Positions 31,664-43,718 of a stretch of 64,000 nucleotides of DNA are shown in pieces. The translations under genes and the position numbers were made by a program. This DNA comes from Heterohyrax brucei (Eukaryota > Chordata > Mammalia > Hyracoidea > Procaviidae). How positions within the stretch are numbered: the first letter of the stretch is position 1; every line of letters starts with the position of its first letter. Below the pieces are notes generated by a model that saw nothing but the letters and a program-made list of their open reading frames with translations, made no database searches and was not told the origin of the DNA. The stretch lies in the NCBI GenBank assembly GCA_028571685.1, contig CM053140.1, positions 220,057,323-220,121,322 on the forward strand, written 5' to 3'.

Positions 31664-32680
31664 TGCCGAGGCCCGTCACCCACAAAGTCCTCTGTGAGTA
31701 AGGCTACACGCCTATGTGAGGGAGGGCGGATGCATCTCACCCCTGACATATTTCTGGCTGTACTCTCCCTGAGGATATTTTGCATCCTAATTAAACTTTC
31801 CTCAAAAACATCCCCTTATTTCCTGGCACAAGGAAGATGCCCTCTAAGACGAGTTTTACAACCCCCTCGGCTTCATGAATCCCGACATGGAGCACCCAGC
31901 CCGGGAACGCCCAGCCCGGGAACACCAGCCCGGGAATGCCAAGGTCAGCCAAGTCACACTGGTTCCCCCTAGCTGCACATCCCCCTCCACATGTGAGGTG
32001 CAGGATTTCAGGAGGGCCCTGGGAGGCTCCCCAGGGATGACCCCCGCACAGCTCTTAGATATAAACATCCCATTCCCTGCATCAGGAAGATGGATAGGCT
32101 CCCAAGTATATTATATTTGGTATGGCAAATAAGTAAATACTAAAGAAATACCCTTCTTAGAACAGCTTAAGAAAGGCATAGGGTGGGGGATGGTAGGTGT
32201 TTACTGTCCCCACAAGAAGAGATAAAATAAAGAGCAAAGAGGGAAGAAATAGAGACAGCCAGATTATCCTCCTGTACCTTTTAAACCTTGAAGCATAGAA
32301 TAGAACTGATTAAGCTCAAGACATAACTTTTGTTTTCACTGTTGATTATAATCACAATATACTTGTCTCGGGCCATTACCTAGAAGGCCCTAATGATTAA
32401 CATGTAAAGAGACCACTTGTCTCAGGTCATTATCCAGTAGGCCCCAATAATTAATATGAAAAAAAGCCACAAGGCATCACTTTCTTGTTAGCCAACAGCT
32501 TGTGTGATCAAGGGGGCAGGGTGCAATTATGTCACTGATCATATAAAAAATAAAGAAAGACAGTCCCTGATGGGAGGCCGATCTCCAGATTCCTGGTTGT
32601 CTCTGTCTCATCATTTCTTTTCCACCGACGCCACCCTGTCCCTCTGTGAACCCAGACCCTGCCAAGGCTGGCTCCCAGCA
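31664..32680 (+). mobile_element. LTR-D solo LTR, copy 2
   Basis: TGCCGAGGCCCGTCACC to GGCTCCCAGCA, 1017 bp, with a perfect 6-bp duplication GGAACT (31658-31663 and 32681-32686). It exceeds copy 1 through two internal changes. A 15-bp CAGCCCGGGAA unit is present in three tandem copies (31895-31935), and a block starting CTTGTCTCGGGCCATTACC is duplicated (about 32362-32455). AATAAAG occurs near 32227 and 32550. Confidence 0.93.
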
Positions 32681-32739
32681 GGAACTGTTACAGTCTAAAA
32701 GATCTAAGTCTTTTTGGAAACCCAGACTGGAGTTACCTA

Positions 32740-32900
32740 GTTTTTCATCTTCCTCTCTCATTTTTCTACTTCCTCTTTACCTTCTCCTCACTTCACTTTC
32801 TCCCTGTTTTCTTTCTTTCTTTCTCCTCTTTTCCTTTGTCTTTTTCCCTTCTCTATTTCTCCTCTTTTTTTTCCCTCTTTTTTCCATTTTCTCCTACATG
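32740..32900. repeat. Pyrimidine-rich low-complexity tract
   Basis: Nearly pure C/T on the plus strand, with TTTCTTTCTTTCTCC-type runs. The long open frames reading SFFLLFS or KKEGKKRGE here come from composition. Confidence 0.9.
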
Positions 32901-32979
32901 GTATTGCCTCAACAACTGGGACCCCATCAGATACAAAAGCAATCTTTTCACCTTGGACTTTTAGTCCAACCAGCAATTA

Positions 32980-33400
32980 CATAGCCCCACTTGGAGAGTG
33001 GGGCTATTTAAGGTAGACAAAGTAGTTTTTTTGTGTAAGACAAATTTAATCTCCTTACCTTCCACATCAAGTGTAACCCTTGGTTTCCCCATGGATGTAT
33101 CAATGGTGTGGCCAAGAGTCAGGGAGGTCTCAGGGCTCTGTCCATAGTCTGTCTCTTCAGACTCCTCTTCTGAGACTCCTTATAGGAAGCCCTGTCCATC
33201 TGGGCCTGTCGGACTTCAGCTAGGCATCCTGTTTTGTGGCATCCAGGACGTTCTGCTTTTCTGGGCTCATTTTTTGCCAACACTTGCATTGATTTGGGTC
33301 AGTATGCATCAGTCAAGGAGGTGATCAAAATCTTGATGTTAGGGGCCAACTGGGTTACCTTGAGGTGGATACCAGATGGATATAGCCAATGATTGGGCCT
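32980..33400 (-). pseudogene. Second retroviral gag/protease remnant
   Basis: On the minus strand, 33390-33180 gives a damaged nucleocapsid stretch (NEPRKAERPGCHKTGCLA) and an AQMDRAS..ESQKRSLKR segment. This parallels the one at 13040-13140 in the plus-strand provirus. Protease-like sequence follows toward 32985 with an EGKEIKFVLHKK start. Stops and frameshifts are many. It lacks the catalytic DTGA and belongs to the same or a sister retroviral family. No LTR of family B adjoins it. Confidence 0.6.
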
Positions 33401-34139
33401 TATTTTTCATTTATATCTATATATACATATAGATATATATTTTTCTGCCACCATATCTCTTGTTATTGCGCCACTTAAAGGCCTCCTCTACCAATCAGCA
33501 GAGTGGGGTCTGAGGTTCTGATAGAGAGCCATAAAAGTCTGTACACTTTTCATTTTCCCTTATGTATACAAAACAGAACACCCAGAGTAAAACAGCCAAA
33601 CTATCTAGATTATCATTTGACTTAACTGGCTTTAAGAACCAGCTTCCCTAAAACTCTCAGTTAAAAGGATGTTAACTGAATATCATCACATTTCAAGATC
33701 ATGTATAGTGAACTATGAAGTAGAATAGATACACCAGCAATATCAGGCTAACTATCTGAAAGAACCAATGAAATGACAACCCTAGAGTCTTTGGGCAAGG
33801 CTTGAGGCGTTTTACACATAAATAGCATCAGTAATCATTTTTCATGTGTCAGCAGCAATTGCATTTTATAAAACCTGAGATTCTACATTAATAAACCCAT
33901 TAAATTAGTTTAGCTTGTGTTTAGAAAGCATGACCTCAAAACATTAGCAATATTTTTTACATAAAACTTAAATAGTATACTCATTTACCCAGACCCATGT
34001 AATTGTTCTCTGTTTTATTTATTCTGGACCACACACACTTAGTGAGGCCATCACAAGAGTCTAGGATATCTCGAGCCATGGTCCTTTTCATAGGTCTAAA
34101 ATCTTTATTGAGATATTCTGATCAAATGTTTTCAGAAAA
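33401..34139. other. No recognised feature
   Basis: AT-rich, with a TATATA-type stretch at 33413-33440. Possibly more antisense retroviral interior, not demonstrable by eye. Confidence 0.4.
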
Positions 34140-34445
34140 TCAACATAACCTGTAGATGACAAGACTTAATAAAATCCAGGTTAATAAAAATAAGCAAGAT
34201 GTAAAGATCAAATAAAAATTATTTTGTTAGAAAACTTTAGACAATAATTTTAAATATAATCATTACCCACATTTTTAAAGAACTTCAGATACTGTATATA
34301 ATATTTTGAGGCATAGTACTACAAAATCAGGCTATACCAAGATTATTAAGTGTCTAAATACCTATATAGTATAAAAATAGATTTATAGATAAATAACCTA
34401 AATTCCCCAAAGTATTGGCTTTGATGACACTAGATTAAAATAATA
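34140..34445 (-). repeat. Unclassified interspersed repeat, copy 2
   Basis: Reverse complement aligns with 4415-4698 over its whole length at moderate identity. Family unknown. Confidence 0.55.
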
Positions 34446-34477
34446 ATAATAGAATTGTAGTCAAGTTAGCAATTGAA

Positions 34478-34634
34478 ATCAAACCAAGTGTTGTGGAGTT
34501 AATTCTGAATCATAGCAACCCAATAGGACAGAGCAGAACCGGTCCAGAGTGCTTCCAAGGAGTGCTCCCATGGACTTGAACTATTGACCTTTTCATAGCA
34601 GGCATAGCACTTAACCATATCAGTAGGGTTTCTC
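34478..34634 (-). repeat. AfroSINE
   Basis: AAACCAAGTGTTGTGGAGTTAATTCTGAATCATAGCAACC to CTTAACCATATCAGTAGGG. Confidence 0.88.
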
Positions 34635-34635
34635 C

Positions 34636-35495
34636 AGTTAGCAATTAAGAAATAATAATAAAATTATGACTTAATACGTATTTGTTAAATAACAGGCAAA
34701 AACACAAGAGAAAATAACTAACATAAATTTCAACCCACTGAGAACTGGGCTCCTGATTTCAATCCATGTCATATAATTTACCAGTTAAGACTCCTTCCAC
34801 CTTTTCCCATGGAAAAGAACACTCATGGCTTTCCATGAAGTTTCAGAGGTGTCAGAAATTTGTTATAGGTCAACAAGAAACAATCCTAAAGTTATTTAAA
34901 GATCTAAAAGTAAGAAAACCTTAGCTTTCTCTCCCCCACCAAGTCCCATGGCTTGACTTTCTGACTCAGGAAATGTTACTTCAGTGAGAGATCAAATCTT
35001 CACCTTCAAGGGAGATTATACAAGGAACAAATTAACTGTTTACTCAGAAATCAGAGAAAATTGTTAGCAGTGAAAAAGCCAATTTTTTCCAACATTAATG
35101 TTCTGAAAACCTCATAAATTAAACCATTAAACTTTTGTCAGACAAACAAAACTTTTGACCATATCAAATACTTGTCGACAAATCTCTGTAGTATAATCCC
35201 TTAAACAGTAAAGAGCTCACTCAATAAGACTTATTTTCCTTGTTGCTTGAAAAGCAAACTCTCTAAATTTACATTATGTCAGATACCTAGTAAGCTCAAT
35301 TACCCTAAAGTCCAGAGCTGAAACAAAGCTTGTTTAAACATTCTAGGTCTTTAGTTAACTCTTGAAGTTTTATCAGATAGCTTTTAGAAATTACAAAAGT
35401 CTGTGTTCAACTGGCCTGGAAATCACAGTCCCATCCCCTGATATAGAGATATCTCTAACCCTTCCAGCTGTCCTGCAATAATGAGAAGGCTCCCC
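34636..35495. other. No recognised feature
   Basis: AT-rich DNA without long frames or recognised family. Confidence 0.45.
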
Positions 35496-35496
35496 T

Positions 35497-35543
35497 AGGG
35501 TCGCCATGAGTTGGATCTGACTCGACGGCACTTGGCTTGGCTT
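35497..35543 (+). repeat. Short AfroSINE-tail fragment
   Basis: GGGTCGCCATGAGTTGGATCTGACTCGACGGCACTTGGCTTGGC. Only the last 45 or so bases of the SINE, ending in the TTGGC repeat. Confidence 0.75.
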
Positions 35544-35544
35544 T

Positions 35545-37083
35545 CTGGATTTATCCAATTTATGATAATCAGACTAAAGCAGTAACCCTTACCTGTTTTT
35601 TGTTTGTTTGTTTGTTTTGTTTTGTTTTTATTCTCAAAAGCTTCCTTGTGGCTATGACTTCAGGGTAATTTCTGCCCTTCTCTGCTTCTTTCTGGAGGGC
35701 AGAAGATCATTAATTTCCCTTCTGCTCTTTTGGAATCTTACTTTCTCTTTAAGACAAAGTTATTTCTTTAACTAAGGGATGTAAAATTAGGCTTTTCAGC
35801 CCAGTGACACTATGTCTGGATCTACTTGTAATTCAGCTTCTTTACCAATCTTAATTTAGCTCAAGAAAGACTCTTAAAATTAGGTATATTGACAAAGACA
35901 AGACCTAAGACACTTAACAAGCAGACTGTTTCACAACACTGAAAAAAAAAAAACAGTTCTGAGGTTAGATTGACCAAAATGTGTAGTTCAAAGCCAAACA
36001 TGAAGCACTCAGTCTGTAGGAATCAGACACTTCTTCAACAAAAATTATAAATCTGGGGTCTCTACAAACAGCTTGTGTAACTACATAAAATGACCAAGAT
36101 ATTTTCAAAACACTGCAGAGGCAAATTCAAAAGCACACCATAAATTCATTTATCTTATCAAATACACATGGGAAACCTCACACTTTATGACACACACACA
36201 CACACACACACACACAGAGAGAGCTTTACTTTACACAGGCTGTTTCTTTCTTAGTTAAAGTGACCTTAGCAAGTGTTTTTCTGTTTTTTTGACAAAAGAG
36301 CTCTAATTGCAGGAAAGTAGAATGGTTTTATGGATCCATTCAATTGCTAACTTTCTCTGGAGGCTAGTTAGTACCTTGGCCAGGCAATATTATAGAAAAT
36401 TTCATTTGATCTTTAGTCACAGGTGGGTACCTGTACTGAAACCAGACAGACAGAATCTGCCTTGTCAGGCTTTCTCAGGAACAGAGGCCTTATTTCCCAT
36501 AATACAGAGTATATAGATACAGAAGAAGCTTTCTTATTTGGGACAGGCATTCCTTTTATTTACCAGACAGACAGTACTAATACAGACATAATTTTGAACC
36601 CTGATGAGAATCTGAGTTCTCTGTGCACAATCCAGAATAAAGCAGTTGAACCATTTTTTAAATTAGTGACTCAGCATCAGGCATAGATGGGTGGCTTTGA
36701 GGGCTCCCAAGAAAAAGTTTCTCTGCAGTGCTGTTCAGAAAATTCAGAAACTGCACCTCTGGACCTACCTGTGAAGGCAGACAAGGGGAACTGCTCCTAA
36801 TTCCCTCTGTCCTGGGTTGAGCCAAATAAGAGAGGAGGAAAAGGAAGGAGGCTGGAGAATCCTTTTTGTAACCTAACAGGCTAGTGGAACTCCTGGGAAA
36901 TGGGAAGTGTTATGTTTGGACCATTACATACCTCACAATGAGCTGAGTTTGTCTTTCAAGAGGGCAATTTCCTCATCTACTCTACATACCCCCTTATCCT
37001 GTCATGGAAGCCTTCCAGCAGCAGATGCCCTTTGGCTCTTACATGTCTGACCCATGCCCACAAATTATTTTATGGACCTTATC
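35545..37083. other. No recognised gene; (GTTT)n and (CA)n inside
   Basis: Holds a (GTTT)n tract at about 35597-35635 and a (CA)n run at 36191-36216. The remaining sequence resembles decayed noncoding retroviral DNA in composition, but I cannot show it. Confidence 0.4.
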
Positions 37084-37139
37084 CTTGGTTGCTATGAGTC
37101 GGAACTGACTCAATGGCACTTGGCTTGGCTTGGCTTGGA
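37084..37139 (+). repeat. Short AfroSINE-tail fragment with four TTGGC units
   Basis: GGTTGCTATGAGTCGGAACTGACTCAATGGCACTTGGC followed by TTGGCTTGGCTTGG. The best example of the pentamer tail. Confidence 0.78.
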
Positions 37140-37398
37140 CCCTTGGCCTTTGAATGGAACAGATAGGTAACTTCGCCCAACCAGGCCAGAGTTACTGGGG
37201 CAGTATGAGCAGCCAGGCCTTCGGAATTCACCAGGGAGTGACCTGGTTGGAATCCTTCAGTTGCCATGACAACTTTCCACCTGTTCACTGAGAGTTTTTT
37301 AGAGATGTATCAGAAAAGTGGAAGAGAGAAAAGTCAGTTGTTCCCTGGGAAATAACTTACTGGAAGGGTTTCTGAAGTCTTGCTATGTTCACCAGAAG

Positions 37399-37872
37399 TG
37401 CTGCCAAACTAAAGCAAGTTTGTTCTGCCTGTCACTGTAGCTGAGAATTCAGAGGCAGCGTGAGGGTCCAGGAATATTCTATTTGTAGGTATGTCAGCTA
37501 TCTGGGGGACAGTGAGCCAAAAAGTGTCCCTGTTACGTGACATTTCCAGTGGTTTTTAAAGCCAGAATTCAAAGGGGTTGGTGGTGTTTGTCACACAATA
37601 ATCAAACTGTGGATTATCCAAAATTTCATTACCTCTCTCTGAGGTCTTAATCAATTCCATTTCATCAGTTATAGGGAGAGGAATGCAGACCTGCTAATCT
37701 GGGCTGAGGGTGATAATTGAGGCAGCAGATGGAATGTAGCTTAATAACCTAGATGACTTCTGTTAGGTTCTTACAATTACCACTATTTGGTCCGAGGGTG
37801 TTAATTGAGACAGAGGATGGAATGTAGCTTATCAACCTGAGTGACATTTGTTAGATTCTTATATTTGTCACC
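37399..37872 (-). mobile_element. LTR-E with a partial tandem duplication
   Basis: 37399-37782 aligns with the LTR-E at 30504-30886. A second, diverged copy of the last 90 bases (GAGGGTGTTAATTGAGACAG to TTCTTATATTTGTCACC) follows to 37872. Confidence 0.7.
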
Positions 37873-37914
37873 AAATTGGCATAACAAAATTTTTAAAGAA
37901 AGTATTCTTCATCC

Positions 37915-39074
37915 CACTTTGATAAGTGGTGTCTGGGATCTTAAAAGCTAGCAAGTAGCCACCTAGGTAGCATCACTTGGTCCTAACTCACCTGAAATGA
38001 AGGAGAATGAAGGACATCAAAGACATAAGGAAAATATGAGCCCCCCAAACAGAAAAGTTCATATAATCCAGAGACTACAACAACATGAGACCAGGAAAAC
38101 TAGTTGGTGCCCAGCCCTGACCAATGACTGGGGGGAATACAATGTAGAGTCCCTGTCATGGATTCCATGTGTTCCATAAAAAAATCTGTGACTTGATTGT
38201 GCCATAATTTCTGGTATTGTGTGATGTTCTTCCATGTTGGAATTCCTGCCTCTGTGATGTTAATGAGGGTGGATGGGCAGCAGTTGTGTTGGTAGAGAAA
38301 GACTTAATGTGTAAGTTTGTTTTGTGCCTCAAGGTAATCCCTTGAGATATAAAGGAAAAAGTCTGGCAGAGAGAACTGAGAACTTCAAACCGTCAAGAAA
38401 GCAACACTGAGAATACAGCGTGTCCTCCAGACCTGAGGTTCCAGTGCCAAGACTATCCCTGAACAAAGACTGATGCAACACTAGGACTTTCCTCCAGAGC
38501 TGACAAGGGGGAAAGCCCTGTGCTGGAGTAGACATCCTGAATTTGGACTGGTAGACTACCAGACTGTGTGAGAATAAACTTTTCCTTCTTAAAGCCATTC
38601 ACTTGTGATATTTCTGTTAGAGCAATACTAGCTGACTAAAACAGTCCCTGACATAGAGGGAGAGAAATGGGAATGTGGAACTCTAACTCAAAGACCAAAG
38701 CTGCTGATCCAACAGACTAGAGGATCCTCAAGAGACATGGTCCCTAGACTCTCTGTTAGCCCAAACCCGAAACCATTTCTGAAGTCAACTCTTCAGACAA
38801 AGATTGAACTGGACTACAAGACATAAAATGATAGGGGTCAAAAATGTGCTTCTTGGCTTCAGTAAACATATGAGGCCAGCTGGGCAGCTCCTATCCAGAG
38901 ACAAGATCAGAGGACAGATGGGGACAGGAACTGGTTCAACAGACACAGGAAATAGAGTGGAAAGGAGGAATGTGCTGTCACAGGGTGGAGAGAGTAGCTA
39001 GAGTTACATAGTGGGGGGGGACGTATAACCAATTGACTTAGATTGTAAACTTTCAATTGAAGTACTTAAAAAAA
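37915..39074 (+). mobile_element. L1-5, 5'-truncated L1 3'UTR, split by a MaLR LTR
   Basis: Noncoding L1 3' sequence. GTGGTGTCTGGGATCTTAAAAGC matches the 3'UTR of L1-1 near 11222 and of L1-3 near 45775. It ends GAAGTACTTAAAAAAA. A 12-bp duplication flanks it: TATTCTTCATCC (37903-37914) and TATATTTCATCC (39075-39086). The LTR at 38154-38643 interrupts it. Confidence 0.8.
38154..38643 (+). mobile_element. MaLR-type solo LTR, copy 2
   Basis: TGTCATGGATTCCATGTG to AGCTGACTAAAACA with a perfect GTCCC duplication (38149-38153 and 38644-38648). Inserted in L1-5, so it is the younger of the two. Confidence 0.92.
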
Positions 39075-39439
39075 TATATTTCATCCTTGGAAAGCCAATT
39101 AGTCAGTTCTTCAACGTCTATAGGGACTCTCAAGAGCAATGAGCTTGGGCTTTGGTTTTAGAGCTGGCAATGTTTGGAATTTCTGGCCTGTTGATCATCT
39201 GCCTCCATAATCAAATACTGTCTGTCTTCCCCCTGTATCTGTGTCTCTGTGTCTACAGTGCTCTTTATACAACTCAGAAGTGAACAAATATAGCATACGC
39301 CCTATACTCGTATGACCCCTGTAGACTGGTTGATTGACTGCATTATATTAGATTACATTATGGAAGGCAATTACATTATATTAATCCGCATGTGTAACTA
39401 TTGCCTTTTAGTAGATTCTCTCTCATTGTGAGCCCACAT

Positions 39440-39600
39440 GTTAACAGAGTAGAATTGCTGCATATGATTTTTTTGGCTGTAATCTTTACAAAAGCAGAAT
39501 GCCAGGCCTTCTACAGCACTGCTAGCTGGGTTTGAACTGCTAAACATTGGGTTACTAGTTAAGTGCAAACTGTTTGTGCCACTCAGTGGCCTGACTTTTT
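39440..39600 (-). repeat. AfroSINE, diverged
   Basis: AGAGTAGAATTGCTGCATATG, ACAAAAGCAGAATGCC and GGGTTTGAACTGCTAAAC identify it. The right end is eroded. Confidence 0.72.
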
Positions 39601-39614
39601 AGGAATGTTGTTAT

Positions 39615-39815
39615 TTTTGCTGTGTACCATCGAGTTAATTTCAACTCATAGTAGCCCTATAGGACAGAGGAAAACTGAACCATAGTGTTTCCTAGGCTGT
39701 AACCTTTATGGGACCAGATTGGCAAGTTTTTCCTCCTGTGAAGTCACTGATGGACTTGAACGATATATCTTTTGGTTAGCAGCTAAGTATTTAACCATTG
39801 TACCTCTGGGGTTTC
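39615..39815 (-). repeat. AfroSINE
   Basis: GTGTACCATCGAGTTAATTTCAACTCATAGTAGCC, GATTGGCAAGTTTTTCC, TTAACCATTGTACCTCTGGGG. Full length. Confidence 0.88.
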
Positions 39816-39835
39816 TCTCTAATAGACACATAGAT

Positions 39836-39885
39836 TAAGGTTTCAGTCAATATTTTGGGAGGACACAATTCAGTCCATAGTGGTC
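39836..39885 (-). repeat. MaLR LTR 5' fragment
   Basis: TTTTGGGAGGACACAATTCAGTCCATAG matches the right edge of the minus-strand MaLR LTR at 54634-55158 (GGGGGACACAATTCAGTCCATGACA). Confidence 0.65.
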
Positions 39886-41174
39886 CTTGAAGAGCTCTGC
39901 TTACCCTAAGGACATTGTCTTCCATGGGCTGGATAGGAACTACCTGGAAAGATCTGTATCTTCCTTTCTCTCAGAGGGCCTTGTCTGTGGAGAACACTGG
40001 TAGGCTGACCCTGAGTTTCCACGTTCAGGAGACAGTGATGGCTGGGACAAGGTATGTGGAATAATCACCATGGGGGCTTAACACCTGGAGATACTTCCCC
40101 AGTGCTCAGCCCTGGTAAAGCCCCTGGATTGTCCTTCACAGGAAAGGCTTGGTCATATTGTAATTTAACTTTGCAATACCCGAAGGAGCGAGGGCTCAGG
40201 GTCATGTCTAATTTGATTTAGAAATGTTAAATAAGTGATGTGTCTTGCATTTGAGTGCAGTGGCTGCAAGTTTATATTACCCACATGAGAGAATGAGGCT
40301 GGCTACATAGTGCAATCCAGGAGAGTCAGGAGAGGGGAATTAGGCCACTCTCTAATTAACTGCCAGGCAGAACATGCTTGTCAAGTGCACAGTTGGGCTG
40401 TTACCTTGAGCCTCATTTTGTCAGCAATAAAGTCACAAGGCAGCTTGTTGACACCATAGGATTTTGAACTGAGACATTGGCAAGGCACAGCTAGAGGTCA
40501 GGCTACCCAGACTTCCTCGTGACCTGCCCTTGGACCAGAACTCCATCTTCCAGAAGCACTAAGTCTCCCAGGAAGATTTAAATGGAAACAGGAGAAAAAA
40601 AATCTCACTAGAGATTGAATTAATGCCTGTAGGGGAGTAGAAGGAAATAAAAGGAGAATTTGCAAATCTATCAGGGAAAACGGAGCATTACAGAGAAAAG
40701 GAAGAGCAAGTTGTAGGTGAAAAGAGATAAGAAATTACTGGGGACAAAAATAGATTAGAATTTTACGTGCTTCATGGGGTTCACAACACTACACGTACAA
40801 CTAGAAATAAAATCAAGGACTCCACAAGCCTAGGTTCCCTGGAAGCGAAGAAGGGAAATGATAGGTTTCAGGGACGGAAGAAAATCCCAAATGACCTTTG
40901 TTACAGAAGCAAGTATCAGGCAGTGGGTGGACAGCCACATAGACTCCTTGATTTTAAATGTGTCTTTTGTGGTCCTATGCTTGTAATGAGGAAAAGGCAG
41001 GTGTGAGGTGGGAGTAAATCTAAGCTGTGACTAGCTGTCCTTTTCTCTCTTTCTTCCGCTCTTGTCGTTGCAGAATATGTAAGAAAAGGCTAAGCCATTT
41101 CATGATGGGTGTGATTTCTGAGGTGAATGGAGGAAATACACTTGCTCATACTGACAATAACTGGCTTAATTTAG
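39886..41174. other. No recognised feature
   Basis: Among the less repeat-laden stretches. It includes a pyrimidine tract ending in TCGTTGCAG (41039-41073) that looks like a 3' splice site, but no supported exon follows. Confidence 0.4.
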
Positions 41175-41330
41175 AATTTTTACATTTGCAAAGCATTTTC
41201 ACAAATATTGCCCTGTAGGTGACACAATGTCTTTGAAATAGGTAGGAGGAGTTGTATTAGCTTCCAGTACTTTACAGATGAAGGAAATAATGCTCAGAAA
41301 AGTTAACTAAATACCAAGCAGTGGAACAAG
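41175..41330 (-). repeat. MIR-family SINE
   Basis: ACATTTGCAAAGCATTTTCACAAATATTG, then CCCTGTAGGTGACAC, ACTTTACAGATGAAGGAAA and CTCAGAAAAGTTAACTAAA form the MIR/MIR3 pattern in reverse. Confidence 0.7.
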
Positions 41331-42294
41331 GACCTCCTGGGGTAGGAGAAGGAGGAAGGAGGACAAGTTCTGTCTGAGACACAGACAGAATATGTGCAGT
41401 GTCAAAATCACCACTCAAAGGCTTCACTAAACCCTGAACTTTTCCAGTCAGTTTTGATAGTGGTTAAAAGACCATAGTTAGAGAGGCGGCAGGGTAGCCA
41501 CTTGCATCCTGTGATCCCTCTAACAACAAAAGACCAGAAAAACAACTGAACAGATTATACAGAACATTGTAGGAGGCCTGAATGTCAGGGGGAAAGCTGA
41601 GAGATCAGAGTGGGTGACAGAGAGAAAAGGTCCTGAATTAGCTAGTTCAGCCAGAATTGAATCCACACCCTGCAGAAGGACCCACTGCTGCTAGCACTGC
41701 CAGTGGAGCCAGGGAATGGAGCTGGCAAACAGAGATGTGGTGTGGCAACAGCAAGTCAAATGGACAAGTGACACAATGAGTTGGGTGTGTCTTTCTCTGT
41801 AGGGAAGCTGAGCTTCAGCTGGTTGTGCCTACAGAATTGCTGGGGGCTTCCATTTGAATACTATAAGCTAAGTTTAAGTGCTTGTGAACTTGTACAGATT
41901 TAAATTTTTCCTACGTGCTGATCTTGCTCCATTTTCCCAGGGCTTTCCCCTACATTCTCTGCTCTGCCTGGGCATAAAACTCTGATGTTTTACATAGGCC
42001 AGAAGTAGTACCATCTTGTGCATGCCCTGAATTATTCTGCCAGACTTGGAGAGGGAAATAATAGGGTTGAGGGGGAGGCCTGTCAGCTTCCCTGAACTGG
42101 GAATGCCCCCTGTGTTTCTCAGTGTGCATGCAACTAGCCACATGATACTAATCACCCTAGCTGGGCTGCCAAGCTGAACTGAATACAGCACTAACCACCC
42201 AATGGCCGGGTGTTAGAATGTCTAAGGTTTCAATAATCAAATTAGCATATATAATCAGCCTATTTGGACACTTCAAAACTAAATTTTATAACTA

Positions 42295-42297
<3 letters not shown>

Positions 42298-42349
<52 letters not shown>

Positions 42350-42357
42350 TGTGTGTG
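42298..42357. repeat. (CT)n(GT)n compound microsatellite
   Basis: About 17 CT units directly followed by 13 GT units, inside the L1-4 5'UTR. Confidence 0.97.
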
Positions 42358-42499
42358 GTATAAATTAGAACTCAATCACTAAACATACAAATTATAACAA
42401 CTTTCTGATGGACTGGAGACAACTGTCAATTTCAAGTCATTTAAAGAAGAGGACCATGATGACTTCAGAAAACTCTCAATACAAAGACCTAAAAATATC

Positions 42500-43545
42500 T
42501 TAAAATAAAGAAGACTTCCTGCAATTATCAGAGGTAGAATACAAAAGATTGACATTTAAAGCTCTTCAAGACATCTGGAAGGAGATTAGGTAAAGTGTAC
42601 TACAGTATTATGAAAAATTAAACAGACTTCAAGAAATACTTGAGAAACAACAATCTGAAATTCAGCAGACTCATAACAAAACTTACAAATCAGACAATTC
42701 AATCAAAAGTCAAAGGAGAAGGACTGAGAGAACAGAATGCAGAATTAGTGAGACTGAAGAGAAAACAACTGACATCAGCATATTTCAGGAAAAATCAGAT
42801 AAAAGAATTTTAAAGAATGAAGAAACACTAAGAGTTATGTGGGACTGTATCAAAGAAATAATTTATGAATGACTACAGTACCGGGGAAACCCTGGTGACA
42901 TAGGGGTTAAGTGATATATTTGTTAGCCAAAAGGTAGGCAGTACAAATCTCCCATGAGCTTCTTGGAAATACTGTGGAGAAGTTCTACTCTGCCCTGTAG
43001 GGTTGCCATAAGTTGGAGTCAAATTGATGGCAGTCAGTTTGATTTGTTTTGGGGTTGGAGTACCAGAATGGGGGAGAAGGAATAACAGAAAATGCAGACA
43101 GAATTGTTTAAGGTATGTTGACAGAAAACTTTCCTAATATCATGAAAGCTGAGAAGATACCTGAGATGCTCATCAAACTTCACAGAAAGTAGATCCCAAA
43201 AGAAGACACCAAGATTTATTACAATCAAACTTATCAAAACAAATGATAAGGAGATTCATTTGGTAGCAGCTAGGATTAAACAAAAAATAACCTACAAAGG
43301 GAAATCTGTAAGACTACGCTTGGAGTATCCAGCAGAAACCACACAGACAAGAAAGCAGTAGGGTGACATGTATAAAGCCTTGAAGGAAAAAACTGCTGGC
43401 CAAAAATTATATATTCTGCAAAACTGACTCAAATATGATGGCAAAAAGAATTTTACCAGATAAACAGAAAGTTAGAGAATTTGTAAAAACCAAATGAAAA
43501 TTACAAGAAACAGTGAAGGAATTACTTGGATCAGAAAATCAATAA
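42500..43545 (+). pseudogene. L1-4 ORF1 remnant
   Basis: Reads FLQLSEVEYKRLTFKAL, a coiled-coil heptad region with many stops, then the C-terminal domain (LPDKQKVREFVKTK at 43445-43490). An AfroSINE interrupts the RNA-recognition domain start where other copies read GVPE. Confidence 0.8.
42884..43048 (+). repeat. AfroSINE inserted in L1-4 ORF1
   Basis: GGGGAAACCCTGGTGACATAGGGGTTAAG to GTTGGAGTCAAATTGATGG. AGTACC occurs on both sides (near 42877-42882 and 43060-43065), consistent with a target duplication inside ORF1. Confidence 0.9.
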
Positions 43546-43718
43546 GAGCAGATAGAAGCCTAAGGCTACCAAGTAGGACAGGCATGCAGATATCAACATA
43601 GATAAGGAAACCATAAAAATAAATCAACGCTAAAACACAATATGTAAACGATGACAACATTATATCAAAGAGAGGGCCTAGTGTAGTCATACATCTTTAA
43701 CAGAGAAAGTCAAGGAGA

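Noticed and set aside
24673..32680. LTR-D copies as the two ends of one 8-kb provirus
   Set aside because: The two have different 6-bp duplications, and the sequence between holds mariner, SINE and MaLR DNA, not retroviral genes.
32646..32984. Hydrophobic and lysine-rich open frames on both strands
   Set aside because: The DNA is a pyrimidine-rich tract. Both proteins follow from composition.
41039..41080. Strong 3' splice-site-like sequence (pyrimidine tract with TTGCAG)
   Set aside because: No coding exon, donor or conservation signal follows. Such motifs are common by chance.
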